This document shows positions 1 to 6,999 of a stretch of DNA of 64,000 nucleotides, in pieces (position 1 is the first letter of the stretch; each line of letters starts with the position of its first letter). The stretch comes from Actinomycetota bacterium. Its GTDB lineage: Bacteria; Actinomycetota; Actinomycetes; Streptosporangiales; Streptosporangiaceae. Below the pieces are notes generated by a model, which was not told the origin of the DNA, did no database searches, and saw only the letters and a list, made by a program, of their open reading frames with translations. The translations under genes and the position numbers were made by a program. The stretch spans positions 20,098 through 84,097 of the forward strand of contig JAFAYQ010000050.1 in NCBI GenBank assembly GCA_019240215.1, written 5' to 3'.

Positions 1-316
1 ACTCCTTGACCACCGAGGCGGGAATGCGGCCGCGCTCGTTCACCTGGATGCCCTGATCCTTCGCCCACGACCGGATACTGGCGGTTTCCTGGCGGGTGCC
101 GACGGTGCGCTGGCGGCGACGGCCGCCCGACCCGGCGCTGACCTTGCGGGCCTGGCTGACAAACGGCTCCAGGCCATCACGGATCTGCTGGGCGTGTTTG
201 ACGCAGACATCCACCTCATAAGCGGTGTTGCCCAGGCTGAACTGCAGTGTCTCGGCGGCATCGACGTTACCGTCGTCCAGGTCGCACAGCAGCATGACCT
301 GTACCTTCTGCGCCAT
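1..316 (-). CDS. lsr2: Lsr2 nucleoid-associated protein (3' end cut by window edge)
   Basis: Lsr2 is the actinobacterial H-NS analogue: it bridges DNA and silences AT-rich, often acquired, genes. The protein opens MAQKVQVMLLCDLDDG, has a basic linker (SGGRRRQR, residues 63-70) and a C-terminal DNA-binding part with the RGRIP minor-groove motif at residues 95-99. The ATG at 314-316 follows a GAGGAG ribosome-binding site. The frame is still open at base 1, so only the last few residues of a protein of about 112 aa are missing. A TAAGAT -10-like hexamer lies at 336-341 on the same strand. It stands alone, with an upstream gap of 333 bp. Confidence 0.95.
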   Translation of the reverse strand, partial: MAQKVQVMLLCDLDDGNVDAAETLQFSLGNTAYEVDVCVKHAQQIRDGLEPFVSQARKVSAGSGGRRRQRTVGTRQETASIRSWAKDQGIQVNERGRIPASVVKE

Positions 317-649
317 CTCGTCTCCTCTTCAGGATATCTTAGTAAGCGAGTCACCCTTAATATCAGCAAAGACGACCCCAGCCGTATCTGGGAGATTATT
401 CAACCACAACTAAGGCCAGCTATAGCGGATTATTAAAGAGGAAATCCGCACGCAATTGCGTGAAAGCTGCTGGAAGCGGACAGTGCTACTAGGCACAGCC
501 GCTAGACCGGCTGCGGGAACACGCGGGAACTCCACTTGGCTTTCCCCTCGATCAAATGCCGATCGCTTGGCTAAACGTGTGGCCGGCATTGTGCGGTCGC
601 TACCTGAATATCACCGCAGGCAAGTGCCGGTGACCCCGAAGCCGGAATG
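317..649. other. Intergenic region upstream of lsr2 with a 14-bp palindrome
   Basis: This stretch carries no convincing gene. It is more AT-rich than its surroundings at 330-450, which fits the lsr2 promoter on the minus strand. A perfect 14-bp palindrome, CACGCAATTGCGTG, lies at 449-462. It could be an operator or a small hairpin, but neither flanking gene identifies the binding protein. Confidence 0.5.
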
Positions 650-1627
650 CTAAGCCGGACCGGAAACAGCATCCGTAGCCGACGGCCGGTCACCGCCCGC
701 CCGCGCCGCTGACTGGGCCGCTGACTGGGTCGCTGACTGGGCCGCCTGGGCCGTGGTCCGGGTCGCCGCCCGCGGCCCGGCCAGCCGGTCCACCGTGGCC
801 AGCGCCGCCCGGCCGTCCGGACCGGTCCAGGCGTCCGCGCCCAGCGCCCGGGCGTGTTCGGTGCTGGTCACCGCCGCCCCGCCGGCCAGCACCGGGGCGC
901 TGACGGCGGCCGCACGCAAGGCGGCCACGGCCGCCCGCACGCTGTCGTCGAGGCCCGGAGCGGTGACCCCGATGATCACCGCGACCAGTTGCCCAGCCTG
1001 CCCAGCGGTCTCGGCGAACGACCCGGCCGGCGTGTTGGCCCCCAGGTCGATGACGTCGAAGCCCCGGCCGCGGAGCAGGTCGGAGATGAGGGCGCCGGGC
1101 AGGCTGTGCTGTTCCCCGGCCGGGCCGCCCAGCACCACGGTGCCGCGTTTGCGGCCGCGGCGGGCGAACCGGGGACCCAGCCGCCCGATGATCCGCTGGG
1201 CGATCGCCGACGCCCGGTGCTCACCGGCCACCGAGACGGAGCCCGCCGCCCACGCCTCGCCCACCCCCCGCAAGGCCGGGACCAGCAGGTCGAGGTAGAC
1301 CCCGGTGGCGTCCTGGCCGCCCGTCAGGGCCTCGTCGATGACCCGCCAGGCACCGGCCTCGTCGCCGGCCGTCATCCGGTCGATGAGGATCGGCACCCGG
1401 TCGCGACGGGCCCGCCGCCCGGGTTCGGCCGCCGCCGGTTCTCGCAGCCGGGCCAGGTCGGCTGGGTCGATCAGCCACTCCTGGCCGACCTGGCGGGCGG
1501 GCAGCCGCCCGGTCCGCACGTAGCGGTAGGCGGTCATGTAGTGCACACCGAGGCGCCGGGCCGTCTCGCGCAGGCTGATCGGCTCGGACGCGCCCGGGGC
1601 GGGCGGCGGTGTCGTGGACGATGGCAC
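650..1627 (-). CDS. Excisionase-type HTH regulator with a CarH/LitR-like cobalamin-binding (photosensor) domain
   Basis: A 325-aa transcription factor. Residues 16-62 form a MerR-superfamily/excisionase-type helix-turn-helix (SLRETARRLGVHYMTAYRYV then a wing ending DPADLARL). Residues 75-150 match the four-helix B12-cap domain and contain W126-x9-E136-H137, the W-x9-EH signature of adenosylcobalamin photoreceptors such as CarH and LitR. Residues 163-280 are a B12-binding Rossmann domain with H174 in GEQHSLPG, the equivalent of the cobalt-ligating His of DxHxxG, followed by GFDVIDLG. CarH has a His directly after the Trp; here it is Ala127. The C-terminal tail is Ala/Gln-rich and encoded by short DNA repeats (712-745). 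GTG start. The gene lies 13 bp downstream of the hemerythrin-like gene and is probably co-transcribed with it. Light or B12 sensing is inferred, not shown. Confidence 0.85.
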   Translation of the reverse strand: MPSSTTPPPAPGASEPISLRETARRLGVHYMTAYRYVRTGRLPARQVGQEWLIDPADLARLREPAAAEPGRRARRDRVPILIDRMTAGDEAGAWRVIDEALTGGQDATGVYLDLLVPALRGVGEAWAAGSVSVAGEHRASAIAQRIIGRLGPRFARRGRKRGTVVLGGPAGEQHSLPGALISDLLRGRGFDVIDLGANTPAGSFAETAGQAGQLVAVIIGVTAPGLDDSVRAAVAALRAAAVSAPVLAGGAAVTSTEHARALGADAWTGPDGRAALATVDRLAGPRAATRTTAQAAQSATQSAAQSAARAGGDRPSATDAVSGPA

Positions 1628-1640
1628 GGGGGCAGGCTGG

Positions 1641-2351
1641 TCAGGAATCCGTGCCCGTGGGCTTCGAATCCGGTTCGATCGCGGGCTCGCCCCGGGCGGC
1701 CGCCTCGGCGGCCTGCTGCCCGGCCGCGGTCTGGGCCGCGTCCGCCTGGTCGGTATCCGCGTCCAGATCGTGCAGGGCCTGGGCGGCTTCGGCCCCGACG
1801 ACCGGCCCGGCCGGGCGGCTCTCGGTGCCGTCGCGGACGTCGTCGACCAGGGCGGCCAGCCGGAACTTGAGGCCCCCGAGCGGGCCGTCGTAGCTCAGCT
1901 TCGGATGCGGCCTGGTCGGCGCGCCCTGCTCCGCCCGGTGGTAGGACTTGACCAGTTCGGTGAGGTCGGCGTCGCTCAGGGCCTGGGTCAGCTCATCGAT
2001 CAGCCCGCGCTCCATGTCGGAGTAGTGGCTGACCGCGGACTCCACGTCCTGGGCCAGGTCGTCGCCCGGCCAGGTCCTGGCCCGAACGTCCCCGGTCAGG
2101 TGGCGGTCCAGCCAGTGCAGCACGGTGTTCAGCTGCTCGCCGCCCTCCCGCAGCTGCCCGGCCCGCGTCCCGCCGTCGTCGAGCTGGCGCTCGGCGACCG
2201 GCAGTACGGTGCGCTCGAACGCGGCCAGCCGGGCGGCGTAGCGGCCGATCTCGACCCGCTCGTCCTCACCCGCGCCCTTGGCGGTGGCGTCCGACACCCC
2301 CGCGGACCGGTTGATCGTCGACAGTTCGGTGACGACTTCGGCGGTATCCAT
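1641..2351 (-). CDS. Degenerate hemerythrin-like (HHE-type) helical protein
   Basis: A 236-aa helical, acidic protein with no signal peptide or membrane segment. The central part resembles the C-terminal half of actinobacterial HHE cation-binding proteins. A helix carries SHYSDMERGLIDEL where metal-binding members have HHVxxEE, then a segment ending APTRPHP, which is typical of that family. The N-terminal helices lack the expected His ligands entirely, so di-iron binding is doubtful. The C-terminal 60 residues are Ala/Gln/Asp-rich and probably disordered. The ATG follows an AGGAGG site. It is the first gene of a two-gene unit with the cobalamin-domain regulator. The family assignment is moderate; a function cannot be given. 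Confidence 0.6.
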   Translation of the reverse strand: MDTAEVVTELSTINRSAGVSDATAKGAGEDERVEIGRYAARLAAFERTVLPVAERQLDDGGTRAGQLREGGEQLNTVLHWLDRHLTGDVRARTWPGDDLAQDVESAVSHYSDMERGLIDELTQALSDADLTELVKSYHRAEQGAPTRPHPKLSYDGPLGGLKFRLAALVDDVRDGTESRPAGPVVGAEAAQALHDLDADTDQADAAQTAAGQQAAEAAARGEPAIEPDSKPTGTDS

Positions 2352-2374
2352 TAACCCCTCCTGCGTCTCCTTTT

Positions 2375-2406
2375 AATTTAGTGCTAAATGCGTCTGCCCA
2401 GGTCAA
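2375..2406 (-). promoter_or_regulatory. Candidate promoter with 20-bp spacer and internal palindrome for the hemerythrin-like/B12-regulator unit
   Basis: On the minus strand TTGACC (2406-2401) and TAAATT (2380-2375) are separated by 20 bp. That is longer than the usual 17 and similar to promoters driven by MerR-superfamily regulators. A perfect palindrome, ATTTAG-N2-CTAAAT (2376-2389), sits over the downstream half of the spacer and the -10. The element lies 24 bp before the start codon of the hemerythrin-like gene. Control by the downstream cobalamin regulator is inferred from position only. Confidence 0.5.
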
Positions 2407-2430
2407 CAGGTTCTAAACCGATCGCGTTGG

Positions 2431-3108
2431 TCAGCGGCCGGCGCCGGGGGATCCGGCCGCCCCGCCGGGGGGTGACGCGGCCGCCCGGCCGCGGTGGCCG
2501 AGTCGGCTCACCGGCACGACCAGGAGGGCGGCGCCGACCGCGGCGGCCGAGGCCAGCACCCGGAGCCAGTCCGGCCCGGACCCGCGGCCCACGGCGGGGA
2601 TCATGGCCGCCCCGGCGCCCGCTGCCAGCAGGCAGGCGCCCACCGCCAGCAGCGGGGCCTGCCGCCGGAGCACACCGGGCGCGGCCCGCGACTCGTCCAG
2701 GTGGACCGCCAGCAGGTAGGCGACCAGGGCCACGCCCAGCCCGGCCGTGTACCAGGGCCGGGCCGGGTGCTGAACCTCCAGCCAGAGCACCGCCAGGACG
2801 GTGCCCTCCTCCTCCGGCAACCGCCGGATCAGCCGCAGAAAACGCGCCCAGACGCGCTCCGGCCCGGACGCGAACGCTTCCGCCGGTGCCACCACCGAGG
2901 CCAGGGCCATCCGCAGCACGCCCAGGACGGCACCGGCCACGGCCAGGACCAGGGCCAGCTCGGCCAGGCCGGCCGGCCGCAGCGGGAACGCCGCCCAGGC
3001 CACGCAGGCCCCGGCCAGCAGGGCCGCCACCCCCGCCCGCAGGCACGCCGCCCCGGCCCGCAGGCCCGCGGCCCCGGCGGTGGCGATCGCGGCCCGCCCG
3101 CCGGTCAT
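2431..3108 (-). CDS. Hypothetical polytopic membrane protein, last gene of MoxR/DUF58 operon
   Basis: A 225-aa protein rich in Ala, Gly and Leu with about five or six predicted membrane segments (around residues 10-45, 48-72, 115-135, 148-168 and 180-200). A short soluble loop near residues 75-105 contains RVWARFLRLIRRLPEEEG. No enzyme motif is visible. It starts 10 bp after the stop of the DUF58 gene, so it belongs to the five-gene unit that begins with the DUF4129 protein. Small membrane proteins are common partners in MoxR/DUF58 loci. I do not recognise a named family. Confidence 0.75.
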   Translation of the reverse strand: MTGGRAAIATAGAAGLRAGAACLRAGVAALLAGACVAWAAFPLRPAGLAELALVLAVAGAVLGVLRMALASVVAPAEAFASGPERVWARFLRLIRRLPEEEGTVLAVLWLEVQHPARPWYTAGLGVALVAYLLAVHLDESRAAPGVLRRQAPLLAVGACLLAAGAGAAMIPAVGRGSGPDWLRVLASAAAVGAALLVVPVSRLGHRGRAAASPPGGAAGSPGAGR

Positions 3109-3118
3109 CGGCGCGCCC

Positions 3119-4378
3119 TCATCGGCGCGTCACCAGCGCCCGGCGGGTGTACGGCGCCAGCGGCAGGTCCAGGCTCTGCTCGCCGTCCCAGTGCACGACC
3201 GGGACGCCCAGCTCGCGCAGGGAGAACCGGATGGCCTCCTGCTCCAGCCGCCAGATCCGCTCGGTCAGCCGGTCGACGGCCGACCGGCCGTACTTCGGTT
3301 CCGCGTTCAGCACGTCGATGACGATGATCGCGAATCCGCGTTCCCGCAGGTCGCGCACGGCCTCGATGAAGGCCGGGCTCAGCAGCGGGCTGAACACGGT
3401 GATCAGCGCGCCCGGCGGCAGGGCGGCCCGCGGCAGCCGTCGCAGCAGGTCGGCGGGCGACAGTCCGCGCTGGCCGGCCAGCATCGACTCGGCCATCCGG
3501 TAGACCTGGCGCTGGCTCAGGCTGGGCGGCAGCCACCGCACCCCGCCCGCCTGGTAGGCCACGAACCCGACCCGGTCGCGGGCGGCCAGGCAGGCCCGGG
3601 CGGTGCCGGTCGCCGCCCGCAGGGCCAGATCGACGGCGGAGGCCCCGGGCGGCCCGGCGTCGAACGCCGCGTCCAGCAACAGCACCACATCCTGCGACCG
3701 TTCGCCCGCGAAGGTGTTGACCTGGAGGCGCCCGCGCCGCAGGCTGGCCGGCCAGTTGATGCGGCGCTGCCGGTCGCCGGGGACGTACTCGCGGACGCCG
3801 GCGAACTCCAGGCCATCCCCGGGGGTGCGGACCGGGTGCTCGCCCAGGCGGTTGGGCAGCCGGCTGAGCACCACCGCGGCGCGCTGCGGGGCCGGGCGCG
3901 GGTAGCAGTCGAGGGTGGGCAGCGGCTCGGTCGCGTGGCCTTCGGTGAGCCGCCAGCGGTCCCGGAGCACGATGTCCAGTTCACCGGCCGGCCGCCGGCC
4001 CCAGCGGGCGCAGGTGAAGCCGAACCGGGCCTGGGTCCCGCTGGCGGCGGTGGGCCCGGCCGGATCGATGGCCTCGCCCGGCCGGAAGAACAGCTCGGCG
4101 TCGTGCTCACCGGCGCCGCTCAGGCTGACCTCGACCGCCTCGGGCTCGCCCTCGTGGGTCCGGGTCGTGCTCAGCCGCACCTGCACGCCCACCCGGGCCG
4201 GCCGGCCCGGGCGGCGGGCGGCCAGGATGAGCAGGGCGGGCGCGGCGAGGCCGGCGAATTCCGGGCGGCCGGTGATCAGCGCGAAGGCCAGCCCGGCGAG
4301 GGCGAGGGTGACCAGCCGCCTTGTGTGCCGGGACAGCCGCCAGCGCAGTTCCGTCCCGGCCGCCTCCCCGCCGTCCAT
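3119..4378 (-). CDS. DUF58 (VWA-fold) domain protein
   Basis: A 419-aa DUF58-family protein. Residues 18-55 hold two hydrophobic segments, followed by a beta-rich region and the DUF58 core with the signature GLEFAGVREYVPGDRQRRINWPASLRRGRLQVN near residues 190-222 (here as GDGLEFAGVREYVPGD and INWPAS). The downstream VWA-like fold begins VVLLLDAAFD. The ATG (MDGGEAAG) overlaps the stop of the MoxR gene as ATGA, so the two are translationally coupled. An upstream in-frame extension is arginine/proline-rich noise and was not used. DUF58 proteins are typical MoxR ATPase partners and are thought to act in envelope or metal-insertion chaperone systems. Confidence 0.9.
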   Translation of the reverse strand: MDGGEAAGTELRWRLSRHTRRLVTLALAGLAFALITGRPEFAGLAAPALLILAARRPGRPARVGVQVRLSTTRTHEGEPEAVEVSLSGAGEHDAELFFRPGEAIDPAGPTAASGTQARFGFTCARWGRRPAGELDIVLRDRWRLTEGHATEPLPTLDCYPRPAPQRAAVVLSRLPNRLGEHPVRTPGDGLEFAGVREYVPGDRQRRINWPASLRRGRLQVNTFAGERSQDVVLLLDAAFDAGPPGASAVDLALRAATGTARACLAARDRVGFVAYQAGGVRWLPPSLSQRQVYRMAESMLAGQRGLSPADLLRRLPRAALPPGALITVFSPLLSPAFIEAVRDLRERGFAIIVIDVLNAEPKYGRSAVDRLTERIWRLEQEAIRFSLRELGVPVVHWDGEQSLDLPLAPYTRRALVTRR

Positions 4379-5403
4379 CAGCTTCGCGCGGGCGGGTCGG
4401 TGCGGGCGGCCGGGTCGGTGCGCGGGGCCGGCACCGAGGCCAGCAGCCGGGCGATGACGTCGTCGGCGCTGACCTGGCGGACCCACAGTTCGGGCCGGAG
4501 CGTCACCCGGTGCGCCAGCGCGGGCACCGCGATCTGCTTGATGTCGTCCGGGATCACGTAGTCGCGGTGGTCGAGCAGCGCCTGGGCCCGGGCCAGTTTG
4601 ACCAGGGCCAGGCCGCCGCGCGGGCTGGCGCCCACCTGGATCTGGGCGTCGGTGCGGGTCGCGCCCAGGATGGTGACCACGTAGTCGAGCAGGTCGGGGG
4701 AGACGTCGACCTGTTCCAGGGACGCGCGCATGGCCAGCAGGTCGGCGGCGTCGGTGACCGGCCGCAGCGGCGCGTCGTCGGTGCGGCGGTCCAGCCGCCG
4801 CTGGAGCATGCTGGTCTCGTCGCCCGGCGGCAGGTGGCCGAGCCGCAGCCGCAGCAGGAACCGGTCGAGCTGGGCCTCGGGCAGCTCGTAGGTGCCCTCG
4901 TACTCGATCGGGTTGTCGGTGGCCAGCACGATGAACGGCTGCGGCACCGGCCGGGTCTGCCCGTCCGCGCTGACCTGGCCCTCGCCCATGGCCTCGAGCA
5001 GGGCGGACTGCGTCTTGGGCGGGGTCCGGTTGATCTCGTCGGCCAGCAGGAACTGGGTGAAGATGGGGCCCGGCCGGAACACCATCTCCGCGGTCCGCTG
5101 GTCGTACAGCGGCGCGCCGATGACGTCGGAAGGCAGCAGGTCCGGAGTGAACTGGATGCGGGCGAAATCCAGCCCGAGGGCCTGCGCGAACGACCGGGCG
5201 ATGAGGGTCTTGCCCAGCCCGGGCAGGTCCTCGATGAGCACGTGGCCCCCGGCCAGGATGCCGGTGAGGACGAGTTCGAGGGCCCGCCGCCGGCCGACCA
5301 CGGCCCGTTCGACCTCGGCCAGGATGGCCTCGCAGCGGCGGGCCGTCCCGGCCGGGCTGAAGGACACCGTCCCGGCCGGGCTCGCGGCCAGTTCCTCGGT
5401 CAC
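4378..5403 (-). CDS. MoxR-family AAA+ ATPase
   Basis: A 341-aa MoxR-type AAA+ ATPase, cytoplasmic. Walker A is DLPGLGKTL, Walker B is FLLADEINRTPPKTQSALLE, sensor 1 is FIVLATDNPIEYEGTYELPE, and the arginine-finger region is AQLDRFLLRL; all are intact. The C-terminal lid domain follows (SPRGGLALVKLARAQALL). The GTG start (VTEELAAS) overlaps the stop of the upstream 177-aa gene as GTGA, and its own stop overlaps the DUF58 start. MoxR ATPases remodel or activate partner proteins carrying VWA-like domains; the partner here is the adjacent DUF58 protein. Confidence 0.95.
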   Translation of the reverse strand: MTEELAASPAGTVSFSPAGTARRCEAILAEVERAVVGRRRALELVLTGILAGGHVLIEDLPGLGKTLIARSFAQALGLDFARIQFTPDLLPSDVIGAPLYDQRTAEMVFRPGPIFTQFLLADEINRTPPKTQSALLEAMGEGQVSADGQTRPVPQPFIVLATDNPIEYEGTYELPEAQLDRFLLRLRLGHLPPGDETSMLQRRLDRRTDDAPLRPVTDAADLLAMRASLEQVDVSPDLLDYVVTILGATRTDAQIQVGASPRGGLALVKLARAQALLDHRDYVIPDDIKQIAVPALAHRVTLRPELWVRQVSADDVIARLLASVPAPRTDPAARTDPPARS

Positions 5404-5933
5404 AGCTGCTCCAATCGGTCGAGTAGGCGGGCCAGGGTCCGGCGCGGGATGCCCGAACCGCGCGCGTCCGGATCGGGCTCGCGCTCCGGCGCGATCCAGG
5501 ACCACAGCTGAGCGTCGCGTTCGCCGCGGCAGAAGACCCGGCGGGCCGCGGCCGGATCCTCGTAGAGGTTGATCCCGTGCCGTTCGGACAGCCGGGCAGC
5601 CAGCAGCCGTTCGAGGGTGCGCCGCAGGCCGGTCTCGTAGGAGTGCCGCTGGGTCGTGCCGCCGACCACGGAATGCCGCTGCGCCCAGTAGCCGGTCATG
5701 GCCGGGCCGGTGCCCGGCTGGGGCCGCTGGTCCGGGTGCCCGGCGCCGGCGGCCCCGTCGGCGGCGTCGCCCGGGACCAGGACCCGCAGCGCCACCAGCG
5801 CCACCACCGCCGCGATCAGCAGTACCAGGGCCGCGCCGGCCACGCCCGCCAGCGCGTAGCCGGCCACGGCCGTGGCCGCGACGGTCAGGGCGGCGATGAC
5901 CAGTTCGGCCCACCCGGCCCGGCCGGCGGTCAC
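5400..5933 (-). CDS. Hypothetical membrane protein in MoxR/DUF58 operon
   Basis: A 177-aa protein with two N-terminal membrane helices (about residues 8-30 and 32-53) and a soluble C-terminal region. That region contains GTTQRHSYETGLRRTLERLLAARL and ends in a helical LARLLDRLEQL. The layout resembles the small membrane protein often found between DUF4129 and MoxR genes in actinobacterial clusters of this type. The GTG start overlaps the stop of the DUF4129 gene (GTGA) and its stop overlaps the MoxR start, so expression is coupled. No catalytic motif is seen and the function is unknown. Confidence 0.8.
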   Translation of the reverse strand: MTAGRAGWAELVIAALTVAATAVAGYALAGVAGAALVLLIAAVVALVALRVLVPGDAADGAAGAGHPDQRPQPGTGPAMTGYWAQRHSVVGGTTQRHSYETGLRRTLERLLAARLSERHGINLYEDPAAARRVFCRGERDAQLWSWIAPEREPDPDARGSGIPRRTLARLLDRLEQL

Positions 5934-6937
5934 GGCGCGCCCGCCGGGCCAGGGCCGGTCCCGGCCGGGCCAGGCTGCCCGGGCTCAGCCGCTGGGCCGG
6001 GCTCCCGGGGCTCAGCCGCCGGGCCGGTCTCCCGCAGCTCGGCCGCCAGTTCGTCGAGGGCGCGGTCGGCCTGCTCCCGGTCCGCGTCCGTCAGCCGGTG
6101 GCGGGAGAACCGGGCCTCGTAGAACAGTTTGGTCAGCCGCCCGGCGGCCCGGCCCCGGACGATCCCGGCGGCGGTCGCCCGGGCCAGCAGCTCGTCGGGG
6201 GTGTCGGCCGCCGCCCGGGCCGCGCCCTTGCTGGCCAGGCTCGTTTCCATGGCCAGGTAGCAGGCGATGATGGCGGCCCGCGCGTCGTCCAGTTCGCGCA
6301 GGGCGGCCCGGCCCGAGGTGACGGCCGCGCTCAGGTCGGCCGGGTCGAGGTCGAACACGACCTCGCGGGGCACCAGCACCGGCATCGGCCGGCGGTGCCG
6401 CACCACCATGACCAGCCCGAACACGACCGCGGCGATAACCAGCGCGATGAGCAGGCCCCACAGCAGCAAGGCGGTCGAGCCGCCCGGGGCGCCCACCTTC
6501 GGCGAGGCCAGCGCGTGCGGCCGGACGTGGGGCGGGGTCACGGGCGACGGCCGCGCTCGCGACCCGCCGCTGAAGATATGCAGGTGGGCGCTGATCAGGG
6601 TCAGGGCGACCACGGCGATCAGCCCGGCCGTGAGCGCGACCCGCAGCCAGCGCCGCACCCGGGCCACCTCAGCCGGCTCGGCCCGTCCAGCGGCCCGGCG
6701 GCCGCGGATCAGCGTGGCCGTCAGCAGCGCCGCCAGCACCAGCGCGAACCCCGCGCCGACGGCGGTCCCGTCCCGGTGCAGCGGCCCGTCCCAGTGCGGG
6801 GCCGCCAAGCGGCCGCGCAGGCCGATCAGGGTCACGGCGACCAGCAGGATCACCAGCGGGATGCGGGAGGCGGGCGGCCGTCCCACCGCTGGTGTGCCGC
6901 GGCCTGCGGGCTCTCCCGTCACTTGGGGACGAGACAT
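5930..6937 (-). CDS. DUF4129 domain membrane protein
   Basis: A 335-aa protein, first gene of the MoxR/DUF58 operon. It has hydrophobic segments near residues 25-42, 60-78, 95-115 and 155-180, then a cytoplasmic DUF4129-like domain. This domain has the characteristic AAIIACYLAMETSLA and DTPDELLARA...LTKLFYEARFSRHRLTDADREQA pattern. The tail is a Pro/Ala/Gly repeat (TGPAAEPREPGPAAEPG). DUF4129 usually forms the C-terminus of, or neighbours, transglutaminase-like proteins of the same loci; no transglutaminase gene is present here. ATG start (MSRPQVTG). Confidence 0.85.
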   Translation of the reverse strand: MSRPQVTGEPAGRGTPAVGRPPASRIPLVILLVAVTLIGLRGRLAAPHWDGPLHRDGTAVGAGFALVLAALLTATLIRGRRAAGRAEPAEVARVRRWLRVALTAGLIAVVALTLISAHLHIFSGGSRARPSPVTPPHVRPHALASPKVGAPGGSTALLLWGLLIALVIAAVVFGLVMVVRHRRPMPVLVPREVVFDLDPADLSAAVTSGRAALRELDDARAAIIACYLAMETSLASKGAARAAADTPDELLARATAAGIVRGRAAGRLTKLFYEARFSRHRLTDADREQADRALDELAAELRETGPAAEPREPGPAAEPGQPGPAGTGPGPAGAP

Positions 6938-6960
6938 ACTGCCGTAAACGATACGACGCC

Positions 6961-6994
6961 CCCGCCCGGCCCCGCCCGGCCCCGCCCGGCCCCG
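6961..6994. repeat. Short 10-bp tandem repeat CCCGCCCGGC
   Basis: Three and a half head-to-tail copies of CCCGCCCGGC fill the gap between the end of the APC permease gene and the start of the DUF4129 gene, both on the minus strand. The copies are identical. It is either slippage-generated filler or part of a transcript structure. Confidence 0.8.
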
Positions 6995-6999
6995 CCGGG

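Noticed and set aside
854..1870. Long plus-strand open frame opposite the B12 regulator and hemerythrin-like genes
   Set aside because: Arg/Gly/Pro-rich product without family features; it mirrors real genes on the minus strand and has no ribosome-binding site.
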